64,000 bases of DNA from Bryoerythrophyllum caledonicum. Lineage: Eukaryota; Streptophyta; Bryopsida; Pottiales; Pottiaceae. A program made the translations under genes and the position numbers. Under the pieces are notes generated by a model, which was not told the DNA's origin, did no database searches, and saw nothing but the letters and a program-made list of their open reading frames with translations. This document shows, piece by piece, positions 1 to 11,110 of the stretch. Location of the stretch: the NCBI GenBank assembly GCA_963971425.1, contig OZ020514.1, forward strand, positions 46,653,527-46,717,526, in the 5' to 3' direction. Position 1 is the stretch's first letter. Each line of letters begins with the position of its first letter.

Positions 1-2837
1 AAGAAAACACCTAATGTTTGACCTTTAGTAAAAAATACTATAGAAATAAATTTAGGCACTACGGAAGATCCTAAGCCTATTAAAATATATGATGAATTAA
101 GTTCTAAAGAATATGAAGAATGGTTGGAATTCTTTAAGAAAGAGAAAGATGCCTTTGCTTGGACTTATAAAGATTTGAAAGGCATACCTCCTGATGTTTG
201 TCAACATCGAATTATCCTAGAAGCGGATGCTAAACCTATTAGGCAAAGGCAATATAGGATGAACCCAAAGTATTCTCTAATGGTTAAAGAGGAAATTGAT
301 AAATTACTGGAGTGTAATTTCATTTATCCCGTGCCATTTAGTGAGTGGGTGTCACCTATTGTCATAGTACCTAAAAAGAATGGTAAGATCCGAATTTGTC
401 AGGATTTTCGACAGTTGAATAAAGCCACTAAGAAAGATTTCTTTCCTTTACCATTTTCTGATGTAGTCCTCAATGGTGTAGCGGGTCATGAGTGTTATTC
501 CTTCCTTGATGGATTCTCGGGTTATAATCAAGTGCAAATTGCCCCAGAAGATAAACCATTGACTACTTTCACTACGGACTGGGGGACTTTTGCATATTAT
601 GTCATGCCATTTGGATTGTACAATGCTCCGGCAACATTCCAAAGAGTTATGACTCAAGCCTTCACAAAATATCTTAGAAAATTTATGGAGATATTTTTAG
701 ATGAGTTTTGTGTGTTTGGTTCTAAGAAAGATCATGCACAAAATTTAAAGAAATGTTTTGATCAATGTAGAAAGTATGGCATCTCCATAAATGCTGCTAA
801 GTCTGAGTTTGCCACTATATGTGGTAAATTATTAGGTCATGTTGTTTCAAAAGAGGGAATATCGGTTGACCCAAACAAAGTAGACATTATTATTGAAATG
901 GAAATTCCCAAACATCTCACGGGACTAAAAGGCTTTCTAGGTGCAACAGGTTATTATAGAAGATTTATTTATAAGTTTGCTTTTATAGCAGCACCTTTGA
1001 ATGTCTTAACAAAACAAACTTTACTACCGAGGGTATGGACAGATGATTGCACTAAAGCTTTTAACAAGTTAAAACGTCGTCTTAGTAAAGCACCTGTTCT
1101 AATTCCCCCAGATTGGACAAAACCCTTTGAAGTATATGTTGATGCTTCTAATATGGCAATTGGAAGTGTGTTAAGCCAAAAAGATTCCAAAGGTCATGAT
1201 AGACCAATTTACTTTGCAAGTAGACAGTTGAGTGCCCCAGAAAGGAACTATTCTGTAACTGAAAGAGAAGGTCTTGGCATGATTTTCTCTGTTAAAAAAT
1301 ATAGACATTATTTATTGGGATATAAATTCACTTTTCATATTGATCATGATGCCTTGAAGTATATGATCAATAAGCCTCTATTAAGTGGTCGAATTGCAAG
1401 ATGGGTTTTATTATTACAAGAGTTTGATTTTACCATTAATGTCAGACCGGGGAAAATACATCAAAATGCAGATTTTTTATCAAGACTTAGTGAGACTATA
1501 AATCCACAGTCCATAGATGATAACTTTCCAGATGCACACATCTTTTCTGTTAAAGAGGGTGTGGAGGTACTTGATGTAATTCCAAAAGAATATGTCGACA
1601 TCATCTACTATTTAACTAAGGCTACTTTTCCTATTGAATACACTAGCAAAGATAAAATTAAACTAGTCCATCAATCTTTGCCTTACACCATGATTAGTGG
1701 TGTTCACTATAAGAGAGGCAAAGATGATGTACTTCGACGATGTGTAAATCCTAGTGAAGTATCCATGATTTTAGTAGGATGTCATGATGATGTCTGTGGA
1801 GGGCATTTTGCGGATTGGGCTACCGCTCAAAAAGCATTGCGAGCAGGCTATTGGTGGCCCACACTTTTTGCCGATGCCACTAATTATGTTAAAAAATGTG
1901 ATCCTTGCCAGCGAGTTGGTAAACCGACAGCCACTAAGGCTATGCCACTCACACCAATTTTAGCACAAATTCCTTTTGAGAAATGGGGAATTGACTTTGT
2001 AGGTCCCATTAAACCACCTAGTCGTGAGGGTCAAAAACGCTATATCTTGGTTGCAACCAAATATGTGACTAAGTGGGTAGAGGCCCTTGCCACTAGAAAT
2101 GATGATGCAGACACTGTGGCAAAATTCATTTATGAACATATCATCACTAGGTTTGGATGTCCAAAAGAAATTATAAGTGATAGGGGGACTCATTTTATCA
2201 ATGATACTATTGAAAAAATGTTGCAAAAGTATTTTATTAAGCACCGTAAGTCGTCACCCTATCACCCTAGAGCTAATGGACAAACTGAGAAGTCTAATGG
2301 TATTCTCTGCAAGATTATCACTAAGACATTACAAGGCAATGTATCTAATTGGGATTATGAGTTGAATAATGCATTATGGGCATATAGATGTACAATAAAA
2401 ACTACAACTAAAGCAACCCCTTTCCAATTAGTATATGGATTGGAAGCTATGCTCCCGATAGAAGTAGCATTACCTTCTCTACGCGTGGCAATTTCTGAAA
2501 GATTGGATGATGAACAATCTCTAAGAGAAAGATTAGAAAATCTAGAACGTCTAGATGAAATTAGAGGTCAAGCCTACATGAATATGGAAGCTATACAAAA
2601 ACAAAGGAAAACTTATTATGATAGTAAATTACAACCAAAAGTCTAAAAGAAAATGATTTAGTCTTACTCTATGACAGTCGATTCCAAAAATTTCCAGGAA
2701 AATTTAAAATGAGATGGTTTGGACCATACAAAATACTTAAATCTTATCCTAATGGTTCTGTGGAATTACAAGATTTTGCAGGTAATGTGCATACAACACG
2801 CTATAATGGCTACAAGCTCAAAAAGTATGTAACTTGA
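1..2837 (+). pseudogene. pol: Ty3/gypsy pol: reverse transcriptase, RNase H, integrase (5' end outside window)
   Basis: Reverse transcribes and integrates the element. The frame is open from the window edge except a TGA at 19-21, where copy 2 has an arginine (CGA), so this is C-to-T decay. An uninterrupted run lies at 124-2646. Order: RT (FLDGFSGYNQ, then MPFG near 606-617), RNase H (VDAS near 1138), H2C2 zinc finger (H and H at 1780-1806, CDPC near 1900), and integrase core with D in GIDFVGP (about 1990), D in SDRGTHF (about 2177) and E in GQTEKSNG. The RT YxDD box reads FLDE (about 694-705) where copy 2 reads FLDD; the second catalytic Asp is lost, so this RT should be dead. At 2643 one T is missing compared with copy 2, which shifts the frame; the true end is the TGA at 2835-2837. 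Confidence 0.93.
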
Positions 2838-2853
2838 GGGCAAGTTATCTTTT

Positions 2854-2864
2854 AGAGAGGGGGG
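2854..2864 (+). promoter_or_regulatory. Polypurine tract of Ty3 copy 1
   Basis: AGAGAGGGGGG lies 17 bases after the pol stop. Copy 2 has a matching purine run at the same distance from its pol stop (58918-58929, minus strand). In LTR elements this tract primes plus-strand DNA and normally abuts the 3' LTR. That would place ORF3 inside the LTR, but the base after the tract begins CTACAC rather than the usual TG. Confidence 0.6.
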
Positions 2865-4430
2865 CTACACCCTTACTTAAAGGAAATTTTAAGAAAATCT
2901 TAAGAAAGAATTTTTAAGTAGTCCGGAACGACACTAAACTACCAAAGGGAAAGTTTAAAATTTTGTGTTTTTAGTCATAGTTAATTTATGATCATTCATA
3001 AAAAACATTCACAAAAAACTTTCTTGAGAGAAACCTTGTCATAAGGTATTATTGAAAAAATAAAATTCGAAAATAAAAATTCTTAAGAGCTAAATCATTT
3101 TGCATAAAGGAACAGTACTTAAGAAGTCATCTCAAGTTAAGTCACAGAATTAAGGTCATAAGAGTGATATCATGTCAGTTGTTTTAAAGAACGTAAGTGC
3201 TCTTAAAGACACAGCTGTTTTAAGGAACTTAAGCCGTCTTCAAGCACTCAAGAGACGTCAAATCTACAGTTGCCTTAAGGACTCAAAATAGTCTTAAAGA
3301 CACAAATGACTTAAGAACTTGAGTGTCTTATTTGCGAGGATGTCAGAAATCCAGTTGTCTTAAGAACTTGAGTGAACACCTTAAGACATTAAGTCTGGGG
3401 TTGTCCCTGAAGTTCATCTTAAAAAGTAAAATCGTGAGACAATAATAAACTTAAGTAAGGAGATGCCTTAAGACAGAAGTAAGCCGAAGCAAATTATGGA
3501 AAATGGAAAAACTTAAGAAAATAAAAATGATGATTAAATTGGTAGGAAATCTGTGAGAAGCGACCTTGTCATAAAGTGGAGAAATCTCATCATGTTGAAA
3601 GATCAAACTAAAGTGACATGGAAGGGACAAAAATGGACACTTCACTCGAGGGAACAATAATCAATCATGTCAAAAGATCATTGCAATGACTGGAAAAACG
3701 TGATGATAAGGACGAGTGGGGCCGGGACTTAAAACCAAGTGGCAAAACTTGATGAGCCGTTAAGAAAACAAGCTGCCAAACTTGGCTATGGCTCATCAGA
3801 GAGTATTCACAAGTGCATTGTTCAGTCGATGAAACAGAAGTTGAGAGGACAGTTGCATTGTTGAGAGTTGGAGTGTATCGTGAAGAATTGTTGCAAGTCG
3901 TGAGTTTGGTGGCTCTGTATTTGGGAAGCGAGGTGACACCAAGAGCGGAGAAGAAGTTGTCACACTTTTGCTGGTAAGTTCGTCGTCAAGTTATTCTGAA
4001 TGTGAGTTCACAGAACAGAGGATTGTTGAATTATGCCATTTCGTGGTGAATGAGGTTGCTTAAGACCGCAGAATTTAACTGATCTTCCTTGCCAAGGTGC
4101 GAAATTAACGGAATAGAATTTACTGAGAGTAGATAACTATCTACGAGAGTAAAATCAGAAGAGTTTGTTAAGGAAAATCAAGAAACGGCATAACCGTTGT
4201 AACCACTTTGCATGTAATCTTCAGACATAAGTCTGCACAGATGAAAGGAAATTCTATGAGTGTAGATGCATGTCTTAAGAGTGTTTTGTAGCGTGAAGAA
4301 GACTGTGCAAACGAAGTAGACATTGCAGGGAGAAGAACTCTATTTTCTTGCTAAAAACAGGTGCGAAATGCTGAATCCAAATTCACAGAGTGGCGTTGGT
4401 TGTAAGAGAACAGCAGATAGAGAGATCAAG
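2865..4430 (+). other. Spacer/leader between pol and ORF3
   Basis: There is no gene here. The stretch is dotted with about eleven CTTAAG palindromes (roughly 3118-3515, 4061, 4273), several inside a repeated CTTAAGAACTTGAG phrase (3310, 3359). A good donor (CTG|GTAAGTT, intron from 3974) and acceptor (TTGCAG, ending 4328) lie shortly upstream of the ORF3 start, so ORF3 may be translated from its own or a spliced mRNA with a leader intron. It could be part of a long LTR or an internal leader. Confidence 0.45.
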
Positions 4431-7400
4431 ATGAGCCAGAAACGGAAGACGAAGAAGGATTTCGAGATTGATCCTTCTCCGCTGAGGGAGTTGCCAAAGA
4501 AGGTGTATGAGGGCAACCGCAAGAATTTGGAGAAGGCAGGTCTCCTGCAATTCATTGAGCAGCAATGGCCGGAGGCGGATCTACCGCGAGTGCTGGCCTT
4601 CATGCTGAACTCCAAGCGAGGCGCACAAGACAAATTTTTGATCAACGGTGAAGTGGTTCGCTTTGACGTAGAGGTCGTCCAGCAGCATTGCCCAAGCTTG
4701 CCAAAGACGGGACCTACGCTGGTGGGATTACCTTTGCTAACCAAGACTGAGCTCAGTCGGGTGTTCGAGAGGCCAGACGACGCCAAGGTGGGACGGGGAT
4801 ATTCGATCAGGAAGGCCAAGGCTTCGTGGAAGGAATGGCTGAAATTTATCAACCTTCGACTCTTGATGGCTTTTGATGGAACGGAGGTATTATCACCCAA
4901 CGCATTGGCTGCAGCGTACAAGAGCTGGAATGGAGAGCGACTCAACTGGTCCAAGATCATGTATGCGCATCTCTGACTGGAGCTAGCAGGGAAGAATACC
5001 CGCCACAACATCTTCTTCCATGGGACCACGTACTTCTCAGCAATTTGTCCCCCACTGAGGAAGAGCTTGACTGGAGGAGCACATGAGGTGGAAGAAGAAT
5101 CAGGGAGGAGTGCCAAGAAGAAGAGATTGCGCAAGATGGTGGAGGAACCGGAGGAAGAAGAGGAACCGGAAGAGGCTTCTGAAGAAGAAGAAGACGTAGG
5201 AGATGAAGACATGACCAGTCCAGCCAGGGAGGACGCAGAAGAGGAGACGCCAGGGTCACCTGAAGCCCCTGCACCAGCGAAAGACAAGGGGAAGAAACCG
5301 TTAGCGGAAGTGCAGAAGAAGAAGGTGAAGCCCCCGATCTCCACTGGAGGTGTCTTGAGTATTACCTCAGGACAGGAACCGCGTCCACCAGCAGCGAAGC
5401 TGTCCAAGACACCATCCAAGCAGATTATTCCGTACGCTGCTCCCGAGGTTGCCACAATGGAGGACCCTGAAGATGAAGCTCTTACCAAGCAAACAGGGAA
5501 GAAATCGTAGGGAGTGGAGGGCACCAAACATGGTGAGGTACGAGAGTTGAACAAGGCGAATCTCGAGCTGATGGTGATCCAAAAGGATGATCTCGTAGCT
5601 CAATATCAAGCCACTAACAAGGATATCTTATTGGCCAAGGATCAGATGCAGAAGGACTTCCAACGCGAAAAGCTCAGGTTGGAGAAGTCACTGTTGGAAG
5701 CAGAGCGAGCTAGAGAGCTGCTGGACAGGGAGCAGGGTGAACTGCGAGGGAAGTTGGCCCAAACAACTGAAGAGGTTCAACGCTGGGAGACTTTGTGCAA
5801 CGAGCAGACGACGAAGGCACAACAATGCGAGGAGTTGCAGAAGAAACTGAGCCACATGGAGCAGGAGTACCATCGCCTTAAGGCGGAATCGGAGAAGGAG
5901 AATTCGGCTCTAGCTGGAGACAAGGAAGCACAGGTGCGAGATTGGCACACGTTGCAAGAAGAGCTCCGGCAAGCTTCCGGTAGCGCTGCCCATTGGAAGG
6001 ACCTCTGCATTGCGAAGGAGAGACAAGTGGAAGAACATCTACTTGAGATCGAGAGTCTTAAGACTCAACGCCAGCTGGTGAAGGAGCAGTCTCTGGCTAA
6101 GAAGAATCTGGCAAAGGAGTTGGCGACATTGCTAGCACAACATAAGAGAGAGGTGCAGGCGAGCAGGGAAGCGTCGACCGTGGCTACGCCCGACTCTTCA
6201 CAAGTAGCGGAGTTGGAAGGGAAGGTACGGGAGGTCACCGAGGCTAATGCACGGTTGACTTCACAGATGACTACAGATAGAGGAGTGAAGAGCAAACTCC
6301 AAGAGGCGATTTGGCGTCAGGACTTACATAGTCCGCCAACCTTTGCACTCTTCAGAGCATACGAGTTGCAGAGGAATGCTTGTTTCAGCATGATGTGCTT
6401 GAGCGTTGGAGACAAGCTGAGCCGGGCGGAATTCCAAAACCTGTAGACCGCAGCGGCGAACTTCGCCAACATGCAGAAGTTGATCTATGAAATGATCGTG
6501 AGGCAGGACCTTTAACTGGAGGACGCCAGATAGTTGCTGGTGCCGATCGGTGATATTGGAGCCAGAGTGCTACTATATTATTGGCATTTGGAGGGGCAAC
6601 TACAGATGCGGAGGCAGTATGATCAACCGGATGTAGCTCAACGAATGGTAGTCATTCCTGAGGTTGATCTTAAGACCTTTCCCCTTTCTACGGACTACTT
6701 GGGAGAATGGAAGAACCAGATCAAGAAGCTGACGAAGCTATTGCAAAATGAACAGAGCTTCGTGGGATGCATGACTCAAGTCCAAGAGCGCGAGGACTTG
6801 GCTCAGCGGGGTAAGATCACCATGGGACAGTATCTCTACGCCAAGGTCCGAGCTCACCACCAACTTAAGCGTGCAATCGAGGGAGCAAAGAAGAAAACAG
6901 TAGATGTGGCAGATGCGGTTCAGATGGCCACTTTCATGTCACCACCTCCAGATTATAGACACACGATCTGGGGAGGCTTGCCACTACCAGTGACTGGATC
7001 GTTGAACAAGCAACGATTTCTCGGAGAGTACAAGAATCTGTTCAACAGCAAGGAGGAGGTGCCATTTTCCTCATGGCAAGCCATAGATTGGCTGTTGGAG
7101 GACTTTGGCTTGTCACCGCAGGTCTGGAGACAGTGGGATCAACTATATCCCAAGGCATCCCAGACGTGGTCAACGGTGCCACCAGCAGCGATCACGATGA
7201 GCTACCACCAGTGTCCCTTGAAGGGATATCGGCGTTATAAGTGGGCACCCTGGAGTAAACTCGACATAGTGCCTTACAACTGGCCACAGATTCCAGGGAG
7301 TTTTTCTTCTCCCCAGGAACGTAGTGATTCCTAGTGGGCCTTTTTTGAGATTCACCGAAGACACACGGACCCTGTGTGTTTTCGAGCTGCAGTGTTTTGC

Positions 7401-7784
7401 AACATCCTATCTCATATGTGTATGCGATACAAGTGCGTGGTGAATGTCAACAGATTTGACGAGACCAAGCCCGAGTTTCACCTATGGACGAAGATGCAGC
7501 AGATGCCAAGTTGCCATATGAGGATTTTGGAGTGTATGGTAATTACCAACTTCCTCCACGGTGCGAGCTCGGTGTTTGCCTTGGAGAATTCCAGCAAGCG
7601 ACAAGGACAACTGCTTGCATGGCTCAGTTATCAGAAGGCACACGAGACGTGTCTCTTCAAGCATGATGAGGATGTTCGTCGTAATGTGGAGATGGCTCAG
7701 CTACAGCTGATTCTCCAGGAGTGTGAGTTCAAGGATGTGTACAAGCACAAGCGTCCTGGACTCGAAGCCAGACCAAGATCTTAA
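4431..7784 (+). pseudogene. ORF3 of Ty3 copy 1: long extra sense ORF downstream of pol
   Basis: Function unknown. A single frame of about 1118 codons runs without any indel but with six stops (4974, 5508, 6444, 6513, 6531, 7332). The start at 4431 (MSQKRKTK) aligns with the start of the copy-2 protein (MKLKKELS, then IEPSPL against IDPSPL). Order: an N-terminal globular domain of about 200 residues (LNSKRGAQD, the KASWKEWLKFINLRLL region), a Glu- and Pro-rich linker (about 5067-5500), a long coiled coil rich in E, K, Q and L (about 5514-6290), and a C-terminal domain best conserved between copies (LVPIGDIGARVL, RRYKWAPW, the DPVCFRAAVFCN region). No signal peptide or membrane segment is evident, so it is not a typical envelope. 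The N-terminal part vaguely recalls plant mobile-element domains; that is inference only. Confidence 0.8.
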
Positions 7785-8205
7785 AATAGATGTGATCTTA
7801 AGTAATATTAGGAGGAGCTCTGTGCAGACAATGTGAATACTAGAAAGAAATTTTGGAGTTAAGCGCGATTACAGCTTTAAGCTTGGTTTTTGGGTTCATC
7901 CGCCGATCACCAGCAGTCGACGGACGTCAGAAGCTAGTAGAGGCACTTCAGCGCAACTCATCAGCGCAAAAGTTGTGATACAAAATCGACTGTGTCTGTT
8001 GGGTGCCCGCCGACGAATGCTCAGTTCATTCTAGTGTAAGCCTATATTGTATTAGGTCTATTGCACAGAGGTGATAAGCAGAGTGTGTAGTGAGGTTTCT
8101 CAGATCATAGTGTCTCCAAACATCCTTCTATGTGGTGTACACTTGTCACTGTGGTCGTCGGCGGCCTGCCGATGAAGTCTTTGGCAGGTGGTCTGATTTT
8201 TCTTT
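7785..8205 (+). other. Junction of Ty3 copy 1 and unit A; 5' non-coding part of unit A
   Basis: There is no gene. Bases 7785-7856 are the tail behind ORF3. From about 7857 (AGTTAAGCGCGAT) the sequence matches unit B inverted (ending 29452), so this is the visible 5' limit of unit A. Two palindrome copies lie here (7998-8014 and 8157-8173). A pyrimidine stretch with TTGCGTAG (to about 8217) looks like an acceptor for the first recognisable exon. Compared with unit B, about 300 bases holding three further palindromes are missing. Confidence 0.55.
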
Positions 8206-9572
8206 ATGTTGCGTAGGACTGTAGTTCCAAATAAGCCAAAGTGGCTTGTCGGTAGTGCTGTGGGCCTCGAAGTGGACGTGGGCTCGCCGGATGACAGCAA
8301 GCCACAAGTCACATATGAAGTTCACCCACACTTAACGTTGTGGGGCATCACATGGAGAAAGGAGGTGATTGCCGAGTTCGGTATCAACGGGAATCACAAC
8401 GCAAAAACATTCGTGGGTGGAAGCCTGGTGTCTGTGCTTGAAATGAAAGAGGACCCGGAGGATGAGGAGAAAGTACGACTCCTAATTCACGTGAAGGTCA
8501 AAATGGCTGACGAAAACCCGGACATCATCGCAGTTCAAATTCTCTGGATGACCTGCACTCAAGAGCTATGCATCACTGCTCAGGAGAGCGGGATGCAGTT
8601 CCTCGGCGTGACTCCTGAAGACGATCCGGATTTGCTTACTTGTTTCGGAGAAGCAAAGGACTTCAGGGACGCGGAGAACTCCAGGGTCGGGATCATGATG
8701 GCCTCAAAGTCAAAGACGGTGAGGAAGCCCAGGAACTCCAGGAAAGCAGCTAGCGACGCTTGGACTGAAGTTGCTGGAACTCCCGACACCGGAGAGTCGA
8801 GTATGTAGGTGGTCAAGAAGAGGGCGTCAAAGAAGGAGCCGAAGGTGAAGTCCATCGCTGATGCGCTTTCATTTGCCAACCACCTCTCAGTCAAGACGAG
8901 TGGTCAGGAGCTGGACATCATGTACAAGGCGTTAGAGGGTGGTCTTAGCGCCTGTTATCCATTCGGACAGAACACGCTCCCAGCGAAGATTTCCTCCGAA
9001 AAAATTCATGTTGCTCCCGATTCGATGAAGTAAAGACCCATCATCGCGAAGCGCACTGAACAACTCGTGCTGTTCTATGGAGAATTGGGACCATGGCGGG
9101 CAAAGCCGCCTCTGTACTGTGTTCCTCTACGGGGTCTTCCCGGAACAAAAGAGAATGGGAGGGAGCTGCACAGGATCGAGCTTGTGCTGCCTCGGATTCC
9201 AGCATCCATAGACGTCGAGGGTGTGCTTGACGGAGTACACTACAAGTGGTGGAATTCTCCAACATGCCACTGGTACATCATTGGTGGCCAACACATGTAC
9301 ATGGCGTGCAAAACAGTGGCCGAGTTGGAGCCCGTGGATTTAGACAGGGCGAATTACTTCCTCGATCACAATATTATCCCATTGTGGTCGAGGGATCCGG
9401 AAACCTCGTGAAGATCTCCAACCTCTTGAACATCAAAATCAAGGACAAGAAAGCCGACGAGACCTTCGTGTCGCAACTCCGGAAGATGAGGGATAAGTGG
9501 ATCGAGCATGGTCGGCTCGACAGGAGGACCAACTACAAGAAATGGAAGATAATGTGTCACTTCACTAAGTAA
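8206..9572 (+). pseudogene. ParB/sulfiredoxin-like protein, unit A copy
   Basis: The translation runs through a basic, Lys-rich middle (SKKEPKVKS) to a conserved C-terminal part with WYIIGGQHMYMACK, which resembles the GxH(R) phosphate-binding box of ParB/Srx-type domains (pattern hhhhDGQHRhhA); proline and charged boxes precede it (VPLRGLPGTKENGRE). The biochemical role is unknown. In ParB and Srx families this fold binds nucleotide or phosphate. The frame has stops at 8806 (TAG) and 9031 (TAA), and a one-base deletion near 9400 moves the end to the frame that stops at 9572. Unit B has the homologue at 27443-28845 with different lesions. The start at 8206 is only the first ATG; an acceptor at about 8217 suggests the true exon begins there. 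The ParB assignment is by motif only. Confidence 0.5.
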
Positions 9573-9698
9573 TTTTGCTCTCCATTATTGACAATCTTAT
9601 GAACATGGTGGATTTAATCATTGATTATGTTTCGTCGGCGGGCAGCCGACAACATTGTGTTTGAGCTCATGTAAATGTCATCTTTATCATTTTACAAG
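9573..9698 (+). other. Probable intron with palindrome
   Basis: Separates the ParB-like exon from the next coding stretch. It contains the palindrome at 9634-9650 and ends with TTTTACAAG at about 9698. The inverted unit B copy keeps the same intron sequence and palindrome (27394-27410), but its donor reads AAACAA in place of AAGTAA. Confidence 0.5.
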
Positions 9699-10792
9699 AG
9701 TTGAGCAAGGAATACCTTGCAACACTGTTGGGGAAGGACTTCAAGACGGACACGTTGAAGTTGCTGCTTGTCTTTGCACCAGACAAATTTTACAACAAGT
9801 AGCAGGAAGTTTTCGACTCATGGGATCAAGGCACCCTGATTGGTGAAGATGGGAAGAAGCCCTAAAACATCCTCAAAATTCCTCAAGGGGACCTCACCCT
9901 CCACGACCTTCAACACATTCTCGCCCTCCGGGATTAGGAATCCATGAAGCTTGCTCATGAAATCCTCGCAAAGAAGGTATACTTGAAGGTAACTGGGGGG
10001 CGCGACAAGGATGTAGAAGGAGTGTCGCTCAAATCCTGGTGTCAGGATAAGAAGATGGAATACATCATCAAGAACGAGCTCATGCTGATGTATTGGAAGT
10101 ATCCTTTGAAGAAGGCTGGCGATAATACCTACTCACCTTGGTCGGTTGAAGAATACATGCAGCAGGTAGAAGAAAAGGGCATTAGCAACGATCCATTTAT
10201 GAACATCAGACGCGAGCGGGAGCTTAGTGATCTGGGGAAGGCCTATCTCAAAGGGAAGTACAGCGGGATTACACCAAGTACCACCCTAGCTCCAGCGGAG
10301 TTCTATGCGGCGTTACGGAAGTATGCCCTCAACTGCAACGATGTTGTAGATGAGTATAGTGTCCGTCACAAAGTTTGGGTTGCACAAGAGCTTGAGGAAG
10401 TCGTGAGCTTGATCGATGAACTCGGACTCTTCAATCTTGAGAAGGCGGAGCGCGAGATGTTCATCGTGTTCGGCTTCGATAAGGGCGGGGATCCGATCTA
10501 CTGCAACAAGGATGGGCTCAAGGCTGTTGTAGAGAGGGTGTTGCGGGGTGAGGGGGATGACAGGGAAATCTACGCCCCTTCATTCTTCATCACAGTTGAC
10601 AAGTTCAATTTTGTGATTGAGACTGAATGCAGTTCAAAGAAGTTGGATTGCGCAGTCTACACCATCCGCTACCTTCCAGACTCCAGCGGTAGATTCACTC
10701 CCTCCGCCATGGACGAGAGACCCGTCTTGCATGTCGACATCCTCTTCAACCAGCCTGGAGCTCTACCGGACCGCCTGTGCCAGTTTCAAAAG
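9699..10792 (+). pseudogene. Conserved unknown exon downstream of the ParB-like exon (unit A)
   Basis: Unrecognised. One frame is open from an acceptor at about 9698 to a donor AAAG|GTAAGT at 10793, with stops near 9808, 9862 and 9935 and an uninterrupted run from the ATG at 9944. The protein is mixed alpha/beta-like with conserved SVRHKVWVAQELEEVV, FNLEKAEREMFIVFGFDKGG and ERPVLHVDILFNQPGA segments. Unit B retains only the distal part (about 26908-27300 and 22930-23043), with roughly 600 bases deleted. It lies in the same orientation as the ParB-like exon and is probably another exon of the same gene. Confidence 0.5.
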
Positions 10793-10884
10793 GTAAGTGG
10801 ACTGACGAAGCCTCTCAGTCCACTCTACGACGACGCTGCCTCGCCCTTGGCTGAGAGTTGGGCTCGAGATGAATGCCATCCAAG

Positions 10885-11110
10885 CTTAGAATTGCTCTCA
10901 TCAATTTTGCAACCCACACTGGTGAAGGGCGACTCAAGTCTGACCGTCTTCAACACTTGGGGTAGAGGCAACGTGACTGCATTGGCCTTGGTAAGTCACC
11001 TCTCTTTCATCATATCATTCTGTCTTTCCATCACCTTCTTGTGTTCGTTGGCGGCCCGCGGATGAGACAATTTTCATTTTGATTATTGACCGACATTGTT
11101 TGTCCAATAG
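10885..11110 (+). other. Small exon plus intron with palindrome (unit A)
   Basis: A short exon (about 10885-10990) translates to a segment with INFATHTGEGRLKSDRLQHL, also seen in unit B (22664-22855, minus strand). The intron is 10991-11110 (TTG|GTAAGT to CCAATAG). Its palindrome starts 57 bases after the donor. Exon and intron are both alignable between A and B, including both splice sites. Confidence 0.55.

Larger units (their letters stand above)
1..7784 (+). mobile_element. Ty3/gypsy retrotransposon, copy 1 (3' half)
   Basis: Runs off the left edge. In order it holds the C-terminal part of the polyprotein (RT, RNase H, integrase), a polypurine tract, a 1.6-kb spacer and a long extra ORF (ORF3). 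The same order is found on the minus strand at 54105-64000, so this is the real architecture of the family. The conserved DFVGPI-type and SPYHPRANGQ-type integrase motifs resemble plant non-chromoviral (Athila/Tat-like) elements; no chromodomain is seen. No LTR could be delimited. Unit A starts about 73 bases after ORF3, so the element is either cut there by unit A or its 3' end is lost. Confidence 0.88.

Noticed and set aside
4340..5554. 404-residue minus-strand ORF
   Set aside because: Antisense shadow of ORF3; Ser/Leu-rich low-complexity translation of the acidic and Lys-rich linker on the other strand.
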